Shown here: positions 9,124 to 18,123 of the stretch, one piece after another
Position numbering within the stretch: position 1 is the first letter of the stretch
Layout: the number at the start of each line of letters is the position of its first letter
From: Glaciecola sp028401415
GTDB lineage: Bacteria > Pseudomonadota > Gammaproteobacteria > Enterobacterales > Alteromonadaceae
Assembly: GCF_028401415.2 (NCBI RefSeq)
Contig: NZ_CP171821.2
Span: 620,001-684,000 of the forward strand
Direction: 5' to 3'
DNA: 64,000 nt
Notes under the pieces: model-generated
Databases searched by the model: none
Told to the model about the DNA's origin: nothing
What the model saw: the letters and a program-made list of their open reading frames with translations, nothing else
Program-made: the position numbers and the translations under genes

Positions 9124-9392
9124 AGCTCATAACGCAAAGTGAGGTAGACTAACACTAAGCTCTAGCTCTGAACAAGTTCGTCACGATTCCATTCCGCGTG
9201 AAGCCAAGAACATCACTTCTTGTTCGCAATACAAAGCATGCTGTTGCTGCGCGAAGAGGTTTAAACTGTTGACACTAATTTTGCTTCAAAGTTGATAACA
9301 CTTGTGTTTTTACATAAATCCCTTTCAATACTGTCAACGCGTTCGCGCCTATCAGTGTTTAATTCTGTCAAATTTTAAACATTTAAACAGAC

Positions 9393-11036
9393 CTAGTTCG
9401 CAGGCGGCTTTTGGGTGTGTACAAATATGATATGTTTCAGTTCTTCATAAATCGCTGTTTGTGGAATGATGGGAGCTAAATGTTCAATTGCAAAGGCTTC
9501 AGGAGTGTTGCCTGATTGAGATAAACCAAGTTGACTTTTCACCTCCCTATACAACTGTCCAGCAATGGCCTTTACATCGTCATTAGGTTTTCCTCTGCTA
9601 TCAAGTGTGGATATAAATCTATTCTTTGCGCTAATGATTTGTTCGACAAGTTCTACTTTGCTATGTTTCTTACATAATAGTCCTATCACTTCGTCGTCCC
9701 ATAAATAACTCTCTATATCTCGACGTAAAAGGACAACTCCACCGCCAGCCATAATATCTTTTATCTCTGATTCATTTCTGTCATCTCTATCAAAGACTTT
9801 CCAGGCTTTAATTCCAGGGGCGATTCTCGCTAAAAGCAACTTTAACATGTCACCATCAATGCTTACCTGGCTTGCACCACCTAACGGAATAAATTCCGTG
9901 TTTGGAAATTCAGCTCCAAAAATTACCGAGTATACTTCAGAGTCAAAGCTTGGTTTTCTTCCGGATTCACCTATTCTTCTTCCCTCGCAGAAAACTATGT
10001 TTTCAGGAACTACTAGTTCGGCAAGATCATCCAACGCCGTATCAAAGATATTTTTCCAATAATTTCTGTTAGGTATACTAGGGACGAGTGATTGTGGGTG
10101 ATCAAAATCAAACCCGTGAAAATCTATGAATTGAACTTCAGTTTGATTCTTTTTCTTTAACTCTGCCGCTTTTCTTGCCATGCCTATCGAGTGGGTTGTC
10201 AACCAAAGCTGGCAATTATCTGGAATTAGCTCGAACATAACTTCGAGCAGCTTCGCTTGTAGACGCGTATGCATGTGAAGCTCAGGTTCGTCAATACAAA
10301 AGATAGTGTCATTAAAAGCTTCTCGCTTCACCACAAAATCCAATAAAAGGTCAAATGCGGCTTTTTCTCCACCAGATAAGTTCTTATAGTGGAATCCTAC
10401 GCTATTTCCTTTCGAGAATCGAAAGGTGCCGTCCTCTGTAGGGTTTCCAGGGCCATTTAACGACAAGCCACTGAAAACTTTTTTGACAGCTTCCCTAACC
10501 TTACCAATTAGCTCATCAGATATATCTTCTCCGGATTTCTTTTTCAAATCGTTATCATTAAATAAAGCGTTAACGGCTCTGCCGATAATTCTTTGATAAT
10601 TGTCCGATACCCGATGCTCCGCTTGAATAAGATTTGCTGGTCTGTGGGAATCGATAAGAATAGACTCAGTTTTTTGAATACCATTAGTTTCAAAGTCAGC
10701 TTCATGGCGATATGCAGATCTTAAATAAAACTCTTTTCTATCAATGCTTTGCGGTATGCTATTTCCATCATAATCATAGAAATCCAACTTGATTTTTTGA
10801 AGTGCTTCACTCCAATTGTTGTTTTGACTTTCTGCGTCTTTCGAATGATATTCTGGATCGAAGTGCACTCTTGACTTCGCCCAACTCATCCAAAAATTGA
10901 ACGCTTCGAATAGCGATGACTTTCCACTTCCGTTAGGCCCAGTCAAGACTACAAGTTTCGTTTCTTCTGGAATTTCACTTATTGTAAGATTGGTAAACCG
11001 CTTAAAGTTCGTTAATTGAACCTTTCTCAATTTCAT
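9393..11036 (-). CDS. OLD-like AAA/ABC ATPase with C-terminal TOPRIM/DUF4435-like domain
   Basis: ATP-binding protein of 547 residues. The N-terminal SMC/ABC-type ATPase has Walker A GPNGSGKSS (about residue 35), signature LSGGEKAAFDLLLDF, Walker B IFCIDEPELHMH and the switch His in TTHS. The C-terminal half has IVFCEGRR, then VFDRDDRNE, then RRDIESYLWDD, the order of acidic motifs in TOPRIM/DUF4435 domains of OLD-family nucleases. Such proteins occur in anti-phage systems (OLD, Gabija GajA, PARIS AriA). The ATG at 11036 is preceded by AAGGAT; a TTG at 11042 also opens the frame. It is flanked by an IS3 remnant and a hypothetical gene. Defence function is inferred from family and context only. 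Confidence 0.75.
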   Translation of the reverse strand: MKLRKVQLTNFKRFTNLTISEIPEETKLVVLTGPNGSGKSSLFEAFNFWMSWAKSRVHFDPEYHSKDAESQNNNWSEALQKIKLDFYDYDGNSIPQSIDRKEFYLRSAYRHEADFETNGIQKTESILIDSHRPANLIQAEHRVSDNYQRIIGRAVNALFNDNDLKKKSGEDISDELIGKVREAVKKVFSGLSLNGPGNPTEDGTFRFSKGNSVGFHYKNLSGGEKAAFDLLLDFVVKREAFNDTIFCIDEPELHMHTRLQAKLLEVMFELIPDNCQLWLTTHSIGMARKAAELKKKNQTEVQFIDFHGFDFDHPQSLVPSIPNRNYWKNIFDTALDDLAELVVPENIVFCEGRRIGESGRKPSFDSEVYSVIFGAEFPNTEFIPLGGASQVSIDGDMLKLLLARIAPGIKAWKVFDRDDRNESEIKDIMAGGGVVLLRRDIESYLWDDEVIGLLCKKHSKVELVEQIISAKNRFISTLDSRGKPNDDVKAIAGQLYREVKSQLGLSQSGNTPEAFAIEHLAPIIPQTAIYEELKHIIFVHTQKPPAN

Positions 11037-11240
11037 CGTCAATCCTTATACTTCTTATGCTCATTGAAATAATTCGAAGCTTTCAGTTAAAGCCTTGATG
11101 AACTTTATCTAAACGAGCGGGGGAGGGACTATATTCGACAGTAATCCATAAACTAGCACGACCAAGCTATTCGTGAAGTTGCAGACTAAACCCGTACACC
11201 TTTCAAAGTGGTAGCATTACACTTATAGAAATTGTGTTCA

Positions 11241-12276
11241 ATGGAAAAGAAAAGGCGCCAGTTATTCAGCTCGGATTTTAAAACGATGCTGCCTGCTTGG
11301 TTCTGGATCAAGAATATTCATATGCTGAAGCTAGTCGAGCAATAGAAGTTCATGAAAATACCGTGCGGTCTTGGGTCAAACATCTTGAATAAGAGTGTAT
11401 TGGTGTGACACCTAAGTCGAAAGCCTCAACTGCTGAACAACAGTGCATTCAAGAGTTAGAAGATAAGGTTAATCGGTTAGATAGAGACAGGTCGATATTA
11501 AAATAGACTACTGTCTGTGACGGACTAGTCTTTTGATGTCAGACAGTCTTAACTCAACGCGTTCGTCGATCGATTAAGGGAGAATAAATCGACAGAGCTA
11601 GTGTGCTTTGCGGTAGGTTTAGGTGTAACAAGCTAATGCGAGCGTAAAAAAGCGCCGCCGATTGATAGACTCTAAGTTAGAGCAAGAGTGAAGCGCTTGT
11701 TTGATAAAAGTCGCCAGTCTGCAGGTTCACGCACTATTGTTCAATTTATTAAATCGGAAGTTTGTATCAGGGCAGCCTAACCAAGCTTGGTGCGTTGACA
11801 TTTCCTATTTATAGACGGGCGTCGCTTGGCACTATGCCGCCGTAGTTTCAGATCTTTGCGCACGTCGAGTGGTCGGTTGGAGTTTATCAATGTCGCCAGA
11901 TGCTTAGCTAGCGCTAAAAACCTTGGATATGGCCTACGAGCATCGTGGTTAGCTGCAAAATGTGCTGTTCAATAGAGTGACCAACGCTCACGATATGGCG
12001 CTCGTACTAGCCAACACTTGGCGGTATCGCATCACACAAAGCATGAGCCGACGCGCTAAATGTTGCGATAGTAACCCAATGGAGCAAGTATTTAGAGGCT
12101 TAAAATCTGAATAAATGCTGTCTTTCGGCTACCAATCAGCAAATGAGGCAAAACGAGATGTGCGTTATTACCTGATGGACTATTATTATAACGGAAAACG
12201 ACCATATCAATTTAACAATGCTCTACCGCCTGCGAAAGCTGAGAAATCAGCTAAACCGGTGTACGGATTTTGTTGA
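11241..12276 (+). mobile_element. Degenerate IS3-family insertion sequence (OrfA/OrfB pseudogenes)
   Basis: Translated fragments match IS3-family transposase. The OrfA-like part starts at 11241 (MEKKRRQLFSSDFK) and after a frameshift continues with ACLVLDQEYSYAEASRAIEV and HENTVRSWVKHLE, then a stop. The OrfB-like part shows QPNQAWCVDISYL (first catalytic Asp), WHYAAVVSDLCARRVVGWSL, WRYRITQSMSRRAKC, FRGLKSE and YYYNGKRPYQFNNALPPAKAE, ending at TGA 12274-12276. Many in-frame stops interrupt it, so it is inactive. TGACCACTACA just after the stop looks like the inner part of the right terminal repeat. The left end is not clear; a 9-bp direct repeat TACACTTAT occurs at 11218 and 12281, too uncertain to be called a target duplication. 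Confidence 0.85.
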
Positions 12277-13019
12277 CCACTACACTTATTTAAAAGCTTA
12301 TTTCATCGACTGTAATTTTCTGTTTCATTTCTATAACAACACCTTATATTTCACTAAATGACTAATCTCTCTGTTACGTGATCCAAAGTATATTACTTAA
12401 GCAATTGTTTTCATTTAATAAGTAGCTAAACGTCAGCAGCAACTGAGGTGTCTCCAGCCTTATCCACAGCCTACCTAATTACGTATAATGTATATTATGT
12501 TAAATTAAATATTATCCACACATAATTCACAAGCACCCAGTAAAATGCCCAACTAAACTGACGGGTCGTCCCCTACGCTTCTCAAACGCGTTTCGCCCTA
12601 CTAGATGATTGTTTCATCCACGTAGCTGTATCACATGTAAAGCGATTCGCTTGGTTTATTAATCACTAAGACGCCAAAAATAATCCCAACGATGTGTTGG
12701 AAATAACCAGCTCTCTGAACATTAAGGGTTTGCAGGTCACGTTTAGTAAAGAAGCAAATGAACTTATTCTTTTAACAAGCTCACCAATTTTTCATATCGT
12801 CATGGTCTAACAAGATATCAAGCGCAGTTTGTAAAAGCATGACATCGGAATGCCATTTGCAATCTAAGTATGTCGGCTGCCATAGACATATACTGTCTTC
12901 AACGTTTTATAATTAATTATCAATGGCTTACATAACTCATTGTCCATTTTTTGTGGCGCACAACATTGTATTTATTTTATATAACGGGAAAATTTTACTC
13001 GGTAATTAATGAGGAACTT
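12277..13019. other. Non-coding or decayed DNA between IS3 remnant and Grx pseudogene
   Basis: About 740 bp with no recognisable gene. The longest suggestive stretch is 12670-12810 on the plus strand (46 codons, DAKNNPNDVLEITSSLNIKG at its start), with stops on both sides and further in-frame stops after it, so it may be an old coding fragment of unknown family. The base composition is AT-rich, as expected for accessory DNA. Confidence 0.4.
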
Positions 13020-13023
13020 TGTT

Positions 13024-13438
13024 TTGAACAAGACGGCAACTCTATATCGCATTCACACTGACAAACATATTTGTTCATTCGGCCTATGATCAAAACACCT
13101 ATTGCAAGAAAAAGGTTTTGATGTTGACGATCGCACTCTCTCATCTCGTCAAGAAACAGATGATTTTAAACAAGAGCACGATGTGGAAACTACACCTCAA
13201 GTGTTCATTGGTTCAGAGCGTATTAACGGATACGACTCGTTGAGAGAATACTTTGTTATTTTTTGGCTCTGTTGGTGCAGTTTCAGTCGTTAAAGCCGTT
13301 TACATCGACAAACGCGATTTAAAATGCGCATGTGTCGGTGGTGACAGTGAGGTCCCTCTCGGATTTATATCCTTGACGGAAAATTTGATCATGATTGCTG
13401 CTGGAATATGGATGCTAAGCACCGCGTTTTATGTGTAA
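13024..13438 (+). pseudogene. Broken glutaredoxin-MauE/DoxX fusion protein
   Basis: Remnant of a two-domain protein: an N-terminal glutaredoxin and a C-terminal MauE-like membrane domain. Reading from TTG 13024 gives LYRIHTDKHIC.FGL, then a TGA stop at 13087-13089, then SKHLLQEKGFDVDD and ETTPQVFIGSERINGYDSLR, which is a glutaredoxin C-terminus. About 13254 onward shifts frame to FFGSVGAVSVVKAVYIDKRD and VPLGFISLTENLIMIAAGIW, the last helices of a MauE-type domain, so the middle helices are deleted. Intact relatives often sit near copper-resistance genes, which fits its position next to the cus operon. SD-like GAGGAAC precedes the start. Confidence 0.7.
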
Positions 13439-13471
13439 CTCGCTAAATTATTTAGCGTGTTAAATAGCCAG

Positions 13472-13498
13472 GGCACAGTGACTACAGTGCCTTTTTTT
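13472..13498 (+). terminator. Rho-independent terminator after the Grx-MauE remnant
   Basis: GGCAC at 13472-13476 pairs with GTGCC at 13487-13491, with inner pairing across an A-A mismatch, followed by a seven-T run. It faces the convergent cusA 3' end. Confidence 0.65.
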
Positions 13499-13519
13499 CC
13501 GCATTTAGAAAGCAGGCTG

Positions 13520-16500
13520 CTAGTGACAGCCTGACTTACGCCACAGGTAATAGATGGCGGGTAATACGATTAAACTGAGTACCAGCGCGCTTACCATTCC
13601 CCCTACCATTGGCGCGGCAATCCGACTCATAATTTCAGAGCCCGCACCCCGCCCATATAATACCGGCAGCAAGCCAAATATAATGGATGTGGAGGTCATC
13701 ATGACTGGACGAACGCGCATTTGTGCGCCTTCCATAATCACCTGTTTAAGCGCATCTTTGCTGAAATCCGGCCCTAAGTCACTTACTCTACGGTCAAGAT
13801 AGCTCAGCATGATAATCCCTATTTCTACCGCAACGCCTGCTAAGGCTATAAAGCCAACGCCTACCGCTACCGAAAAATTAAAGCCTTCTATGTACAGCAG
13901 CGCAATGCCGCCAATTAAGGCAAAGGGTAAGGTACCTAGTATGATGACGATTTGTGGGACACTGCGAAAGCTTGCGTACAAGAGAATGACGATAATCGCC
14001 AATGTTACCGGTATCACATAGCTAAGCTTTTCCTTCGCACGCTCCATGTATTCAAACTGGCCGCTCCAGCTGATGGAATAGCCACTTGGCAGGTCGATTT
14101 GCTCTAACACAAGCGTTTTGGCATTCTCAACATACTTGCCTACATCAACACCCTCTATGTCAATGTATACCCAGCCATTAGGTCTGGCATTTTCACTTTT
14201 TATTGCAGGCGGCCCGTCCTCAATAGATATAGTTGTCACATCTCCTAAGCTAATATAAGCACCTGAGGGCGTTAAAAGCGGCAGCCACTTAAGGGCTTCA
14301 GGTGTATCGCGATATGCCTGCGGATAACGAATTTGTATAGGATAGCGAGCAAGTCCTTCAACACTGGTGCTCACGTTCATTCCACCGACGGCACTTACAA
14401 TGAAGGACTGTAGATCTGAAATATTTAGCCCGTATCGTGCTGCCTTACTGCGGTTAATATCGATGTTTACATATCTTCCACCCGCAACGCGCTCGGCATA
14501 AACTGATGCTGTGCCATCAAGGTGCATGAGCAAGGCCTCGAGCTGCCTGCCGATGTCTTGAATGACAACAAGATCGGGGCCACCCACCTTGATCCCCACG
14601 GGCGTTTTGATACCGGTAGCAAGCATGTCAATGCGCGTTTTTATGGGCATTACCCAAGCGTTGCTCAAGCCAGGAAAATCAACGAGCCGGTTGAGCTCAT
14701 CAATCAGAGATTGAGTATTTAATCCGCTCCGCCATTGCGATTGAGGTTTTAACTGAATGAAGGTTTCAATCATTGTAAGGGGCGCAGGATCGGTTGCTGT
14801 ATCTGCACGCCCTACTTTGCCGAACACCGTTTCAACCTCAGGTAAGGTTTTAATAAGCTTGTTTGTTTGCTGCAGAATATCCCGCGCCTCGCCTATCGAA
14901 ACAGCGGCATAGGTAGTTGGCATATACATCAAATCGCCCTCGTCCAACGACGGCATAAATTCAGTGCCGATTTTTGTTGCCGGCCATAATCCGATCAGCA
15001 AAATAACGGTAGATAATGCGACTGTGGATTTTGGAAAACGTAAGACGGTTTTTAGAATAGGCCGATATACTGCGAAAAGGATGCGATTCAAGGGATTTTT
15101 GTGTTCAGGACGAATGCTACCGCGCACAAAATAGCCTATCAACACCGGTACTAAGGTAATCGCGAGTATAGCAGCTGCCGCCATGGCATATGTCTTGGTA
15201 TAGGCGAGCGGTGCAAACATTCTTCCTTCTTGCGCTTCAAGCGTAAACACGGGAAGAAAGCTCACGGTAATAATAAGCAAACTGAAGAACAGAGCCGGCC
15301 CCACTTCAGCCGCAGACTTTGCAACAAGCTCCCATCGGTTGTTGTCGTTAATCGGTGTTTTTTCGATATGCTTGTGCATGTTCTCAACTAGCACAATCGC
15401 ACCATCTATCATCGCGCCAATAGCGATTGCAATGCCCCCTAAAGACATAATATTCGCATTTATTCCCTGCATATGCATAACAATAAAAGCCGCTAAAATG
15501 CCTACCGGAAGGCTCAGGATGGCAACCAATGACGAACGAAGGTGGAAAAGAAAGATCATGCAGATAAGCGAGACAATGCCAAATTCAGCTAAAAGCTTAT
15601 AACTTAAGTTATTCACTGAGCGCTCAATCAAGCCAGAGCGATCATATACCGTAGTGATTTCTACGCCATCAGGAAGGCTATTTTTGAGGGAGTTTAGCTT
15701 CGCTTTGATTTCATTTATGGTTGTTTGCGCATTTTCGCCATAGCGCATCACCACAATACCACCCACAGTTTCGCCCTCTCCGTCCAAATCAGCCACTCCC
15801 CGTCTCATTTGCGGGCCAATCTCTATATCTGCGATATCTTTTATCAATATGGGCGTTACATTGCCTGGTTTATTTGTGGGCAATCCGATTGGAATATTTT
15901 CTATGTCTTCTTTACTTGATATATAACCACCTACGCGAATCATATACTCAGCTTCTGCCATCTCAATCACAGATGCGCCGGTTTCCTGATTGCCGCGTTG
16001 TATCGCCATTTGGACATGAACAAGCGGAATATTAAACGCTTGCAGCTTAATGGGATCCACCATAACTTGATATTGCTTGACCATGCCACCAACGCTCGCC
16101 ACTTCTGATACACCGGGCACGGTTTGTAATTCAAATTTAAGAAACCAGTCTTGGAGACTACGCAGTTCGCTTATATCGTGTTGGCCACTAGGGTCACTTA
16201 AGGCATACATATATACCCAGCCGACCCCGCTTGCATCCGGGCCTAACTGGGGCTTTGCTGTTGCTGGTAAATTAGGGGTGACCTGAGAGAGATACTCAAG
16301 CACCCTACTTCGTGCCCAATAAAGCTCGGTTGTGTCATCAAAAATCACATACACATAGGAGTCACCGAAAAATGAAAATCCGCGTACAGTTTTGGCGCCG
16401 GGTACCGACAGCATTGCCGTGGTCAAAGGATATGTAACTTGATCCTCAACGACCTGTGGAGACTGACCAGGAAAGGATGTCTTGATAATAACCTGAATAT

Positions 16501-16630
16501 CTGACAAATCAGGAATAACGTCTACAGGTGTGTTTTTTATCGAATACAACCCGACACCTACAACAACAAGCGAGGCAAGTAACACAAACACGCGCTGACG
16601 GATTGACCAATAAATAACAGCCGCAATCAT
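13520..16630 (-). CDS. cusA: CusA/SilA-type heavy-metal RND efflux pump
   Basis: Inner-membrane proton-driven transporter of 1036 residues (HME-RND family), the normal length. It expels monovalent copper or silver through a CusCBA tripartite complex. Visible features: the start IAAVIYWSIRQRVFVLLASL (TM1), KNTPVDVIPDLSDIQVIIKT, the GAMIDGAIVLVENMHKH segment in TM4 with proton-relay acidic residue, FMPSLDEGDLMYMPTT, and methionines in PLTM and RIDML in the porter region where CusA binds copper (not aligned here). The final helices FIALAGVAVEIGIIMLSYLDRR are intact. It overlaps cusB by four bases (ATGA). Specificity for Cu/Ag rather than Co/Zn/Cd is inferred from sequence style and the CusF-like domain in the partner. 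Confidence 0.92.
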   Translation of the reverse strand: MIAAVIYWSIRQRVFVLLASLVVVGVGLYSIKNTPVDVIPDLSDIQVIIKTSFPGQSPQVVEDQVTYPLTTAMLSVPGAKTVRGFSFFGDSYVYVIFDDTTELYWARSRVLEYLSQVTPNLPATAKPQLGPDASGVGWVYMYALSDPSGQHDISELRSLQDWFLKFELQTVPGVSEVASVGGMVKQYQVMVDPIKLQAFNIPLVHVQMAIQRGNQETGASVIEMAEAEYMIRVGGYISSKEDIENIPIGLPTNKPGNVTPILIKDIADIEIGPQMRRGVADLDGEGETVGGIVVMRYGENAQTTINEIKAKLNSLKNSLPDGVEITTVYDRSGLIERSVNNLSYKLLAEFGIVSLICMIFLFHLRSSLVAILSLPVGILAAFIVMHMQGINANIMSLGGIAIAIGAMIDGAIVLVENMHKHIEKTPINDNNRWELVAKSAAEVGPALFFSLLIITVSFLPVFTLEAQEGRMFAPLAYTKTYAMAAAAILAITLVPVLIGYFVRGSIRPEHKNPLNRILFAVYRPILKTVLRFPKSTVALSTVILLIGLWPATKIGTEFMPSLDEGDLMYMPTTYAAVSIGEARDILQQTNKLIKTLPEVETVFGKVGRADTATDPAPLTMIETFIQLKPQSQWRSGLNTQSLIDELNRLVDFPGLSNAWVMPIKTRIDMLATGIKTPVGIKVGGPDLVVIQDIGRQLEALLMHLDGTASVYAERVAGGRYVNIDINRSKAARYGLNISDLQSFIVSAVGGMNVSTSVEGLARYPIQIRYPQAYRDTPEALKWLPLLTPSGAYISLGDVTTISIEDGPPAIKSENARPNGWVYIDIEGVDVGKYVENAKTLVLEQIDLPSGYSISWSGQFEYMERAKEKLSYVIPVTLAIIVILLYASFRSVPQIVIILGTLPFALIGGIALLYIEGFNFSVAVGVGFIALAGVAVEIGIIMLSYLDRRVSDLGPDFSKDALKQVIMEGAQMRVRPVMMTSTSIIFGLLPVLYGRGAGSEIMSRIAAPMVGGMVSALVLSLIVLPAIYYLWRKSGCH

Positions 16631-18123
16631 TGATGTTCTCCATCTACAAAATGCACCGTTTTCACTTGATACATGCCTGATGGTGCTTGCACAATCTCCA
16701 CATGCACTTGCATGCTAACTTCAAAGGACGTGATATCAATGTTGTCAGCAAGCTCAAAATTCATTGTCATGCCCATCATGTTAAATGCATCGAGCGGGCC
16801 ATGTGTTAGGCGAAGCATGCGCATGTCAGCCATGACCTCTTCTACACTTGCTTCAGTCCATGCGCTCAATGACTCCACTTCATTCTTTGTTGTAAAATGG
16901 TCCTGCATACGCATGAAATTAGATGTAATACTGCTCTCTGAATCAATGAGAAACTGCGCGGAAACAACCACTTCATCGCCTTCGCTTAATCCCTCAACCA
17001 CTTCATAACCTTGGTCAAATTTTGCGCCAACCTTTACTTCAACGGATTTGAATTTACCCTCTCCCAAGGCCAAAACAACACGCTCTTGCTTGCCTGTTCT
17101 GATGAGCGCTTGTTCTGGAAGCATAAGAACAGGATTAGTTTGCGCTTTGTCTTCAGGGCTGGTATTGATTTGGACTGTTGCGAACATTTTGGGTTTGAGA
17201 GAAAGGTCGGCATTGCTAAGCACGAATCTAGCCTGCGCTGTACGGGTGTACTCGTTCAGTTGTGGATAGATATACTCAATTTGAGATAAATATGACTTAG
17301 ACGGTAAATGGTCAAATTCAATACTTGCCGATTGACCGAGCGCGACTTTACTTAAGTCGGACGAAAGCACATCGGCGATCAGCCACACTGTGTCTAGAGA
17401 TGCAATCGCAAGCATTGTGGTGCTAGGTTTTACAAAAAAACCTTCTTGAATATTGATTTCGCTAATAAAACCACTTTGAGAGGCGTAAAATGTGACGCTA
17501 CGCGCGACTTCTCTGTTTTTACTAAGCGATTCAATCAGTGAGTTCGGTGCGTTTAGCGCAATAAGCCGAGCCTCGGCAGCGCGAATGAGTGCTCGGTTGT
17601 TCTGCTGTAAAGCTAGCAAGAGCTCTTCTTGCGCATTCACTAGTTCGGGCGAATATAACGAATACAATGGCGCACCCTTTTCCACGTATTCGCCTTGGGT
17701 CCGCGCATGTAGAGTTTCAATCCAGCCTTGGACTCGCGGATGTACATGCACGACTTTATCTTCTGCAAATCTTACCGTTGCAAAGCTCTCTATCGTATCT
17801 GACCGTATCAGCTTTTCCAGTATTATCGTTTTTACCCCTAAGTTTTGAATTGTCACAGGATCAATGCTTACAGTGCCGGGTGAATCTTGGGAGGCATCAT
17901 CGGCATACACCGGCACTAAATCCATCCCCATGGGAGACTTGCCCGGTGTATCACGTTTAAAATTTGGGTCCATAGGGGCGACCCAATACAGGGGCTCGTC
18001 CGCAGTATCCTCATCAGCACTTGTGTTTTGCTTTATGGAAATTGCGAAAAAATACACGCAAGCACTCAATACAATGCCGAGTATTAAGCCAGTTAGGAGA
18101 TTTTTTGAAACATATTTATTCAT
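16627..18123 (-). CDS. cusB: CusB-type efflux adaptor with fused CusF-like domain
   Basis: Periplasmic membrane-fusion protein of 498 residues linking CusA to the outer-membrane channel. It has a membrane anchor at about 8-28, then a heavy-metal-binding segment YWVAPMDPNFKRDTPGKSPM, the HlyD/CusB barrel-sandwich and hairpin (ARTQGEYVEKGAPLYSLYSPEL) and membrane-proximal domain. The last 80 residues (RLTHGPLDAFNMMGMTMNFE) form a CusF-like OB-fold copper site: His and two Met are kept, but the position of the CusF tryptophan reads Met (NMMGMTM instead of NWPEMTM). So the chaperone that is usually separate is attached to the adaptor. It overlaps cusC by 8 bases and cusA by 4. Confidence 0.9.
   Translation of the reverse strand: MNKYVSKNLLTGLILGIVLSACVYFFAISIKQNTSADEDTADEPLYWVAPMDPNFKRDTPGKSPMGMDLVPVYADDASQDSPGTVSIDPVTIQNLGVKTIILEKLIRSDTIESFATVRFAEDKVVHVHPRVQGWIETLHARTQGEYVEKGAPLYSLYSPELVNAQEELLLALQQNNRALIRAAEARLIALNAPNSLIESLSKNREVARSVTFYASQSGFISEINIQEGFFVKPSTTMLAIASLDTVWLIADVLSSDLSKVALGQSASIEFDHLPSKSYLSQIEYIYPQLNEYTRTAQARFVLSNADLSLKPKMFATVQINTSPEDKAQTNPVLMLPEQALIRTGKQERVVLALGEGKFKSVEVKVGAKFDQGYEVVEGLSEGDEVVVSAQFLIDSESSITSNFMRMQDHFTTKNEVESLSAWTEASVEEVMADMRMLRLTHGPLDAFNMMGMTMNFELADNIDITSFEVSMQVHVEIVQAPSGMYQVKTVHFVDGEHQ

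Noticed and set aside
11218..12289. TACACTTAT direct repeat as IS3 target duplication
   Set aside because: Nine bp is too long for IS3-family duplications (3-5 bp), and the repeat does not lie exactly at defined element ends.
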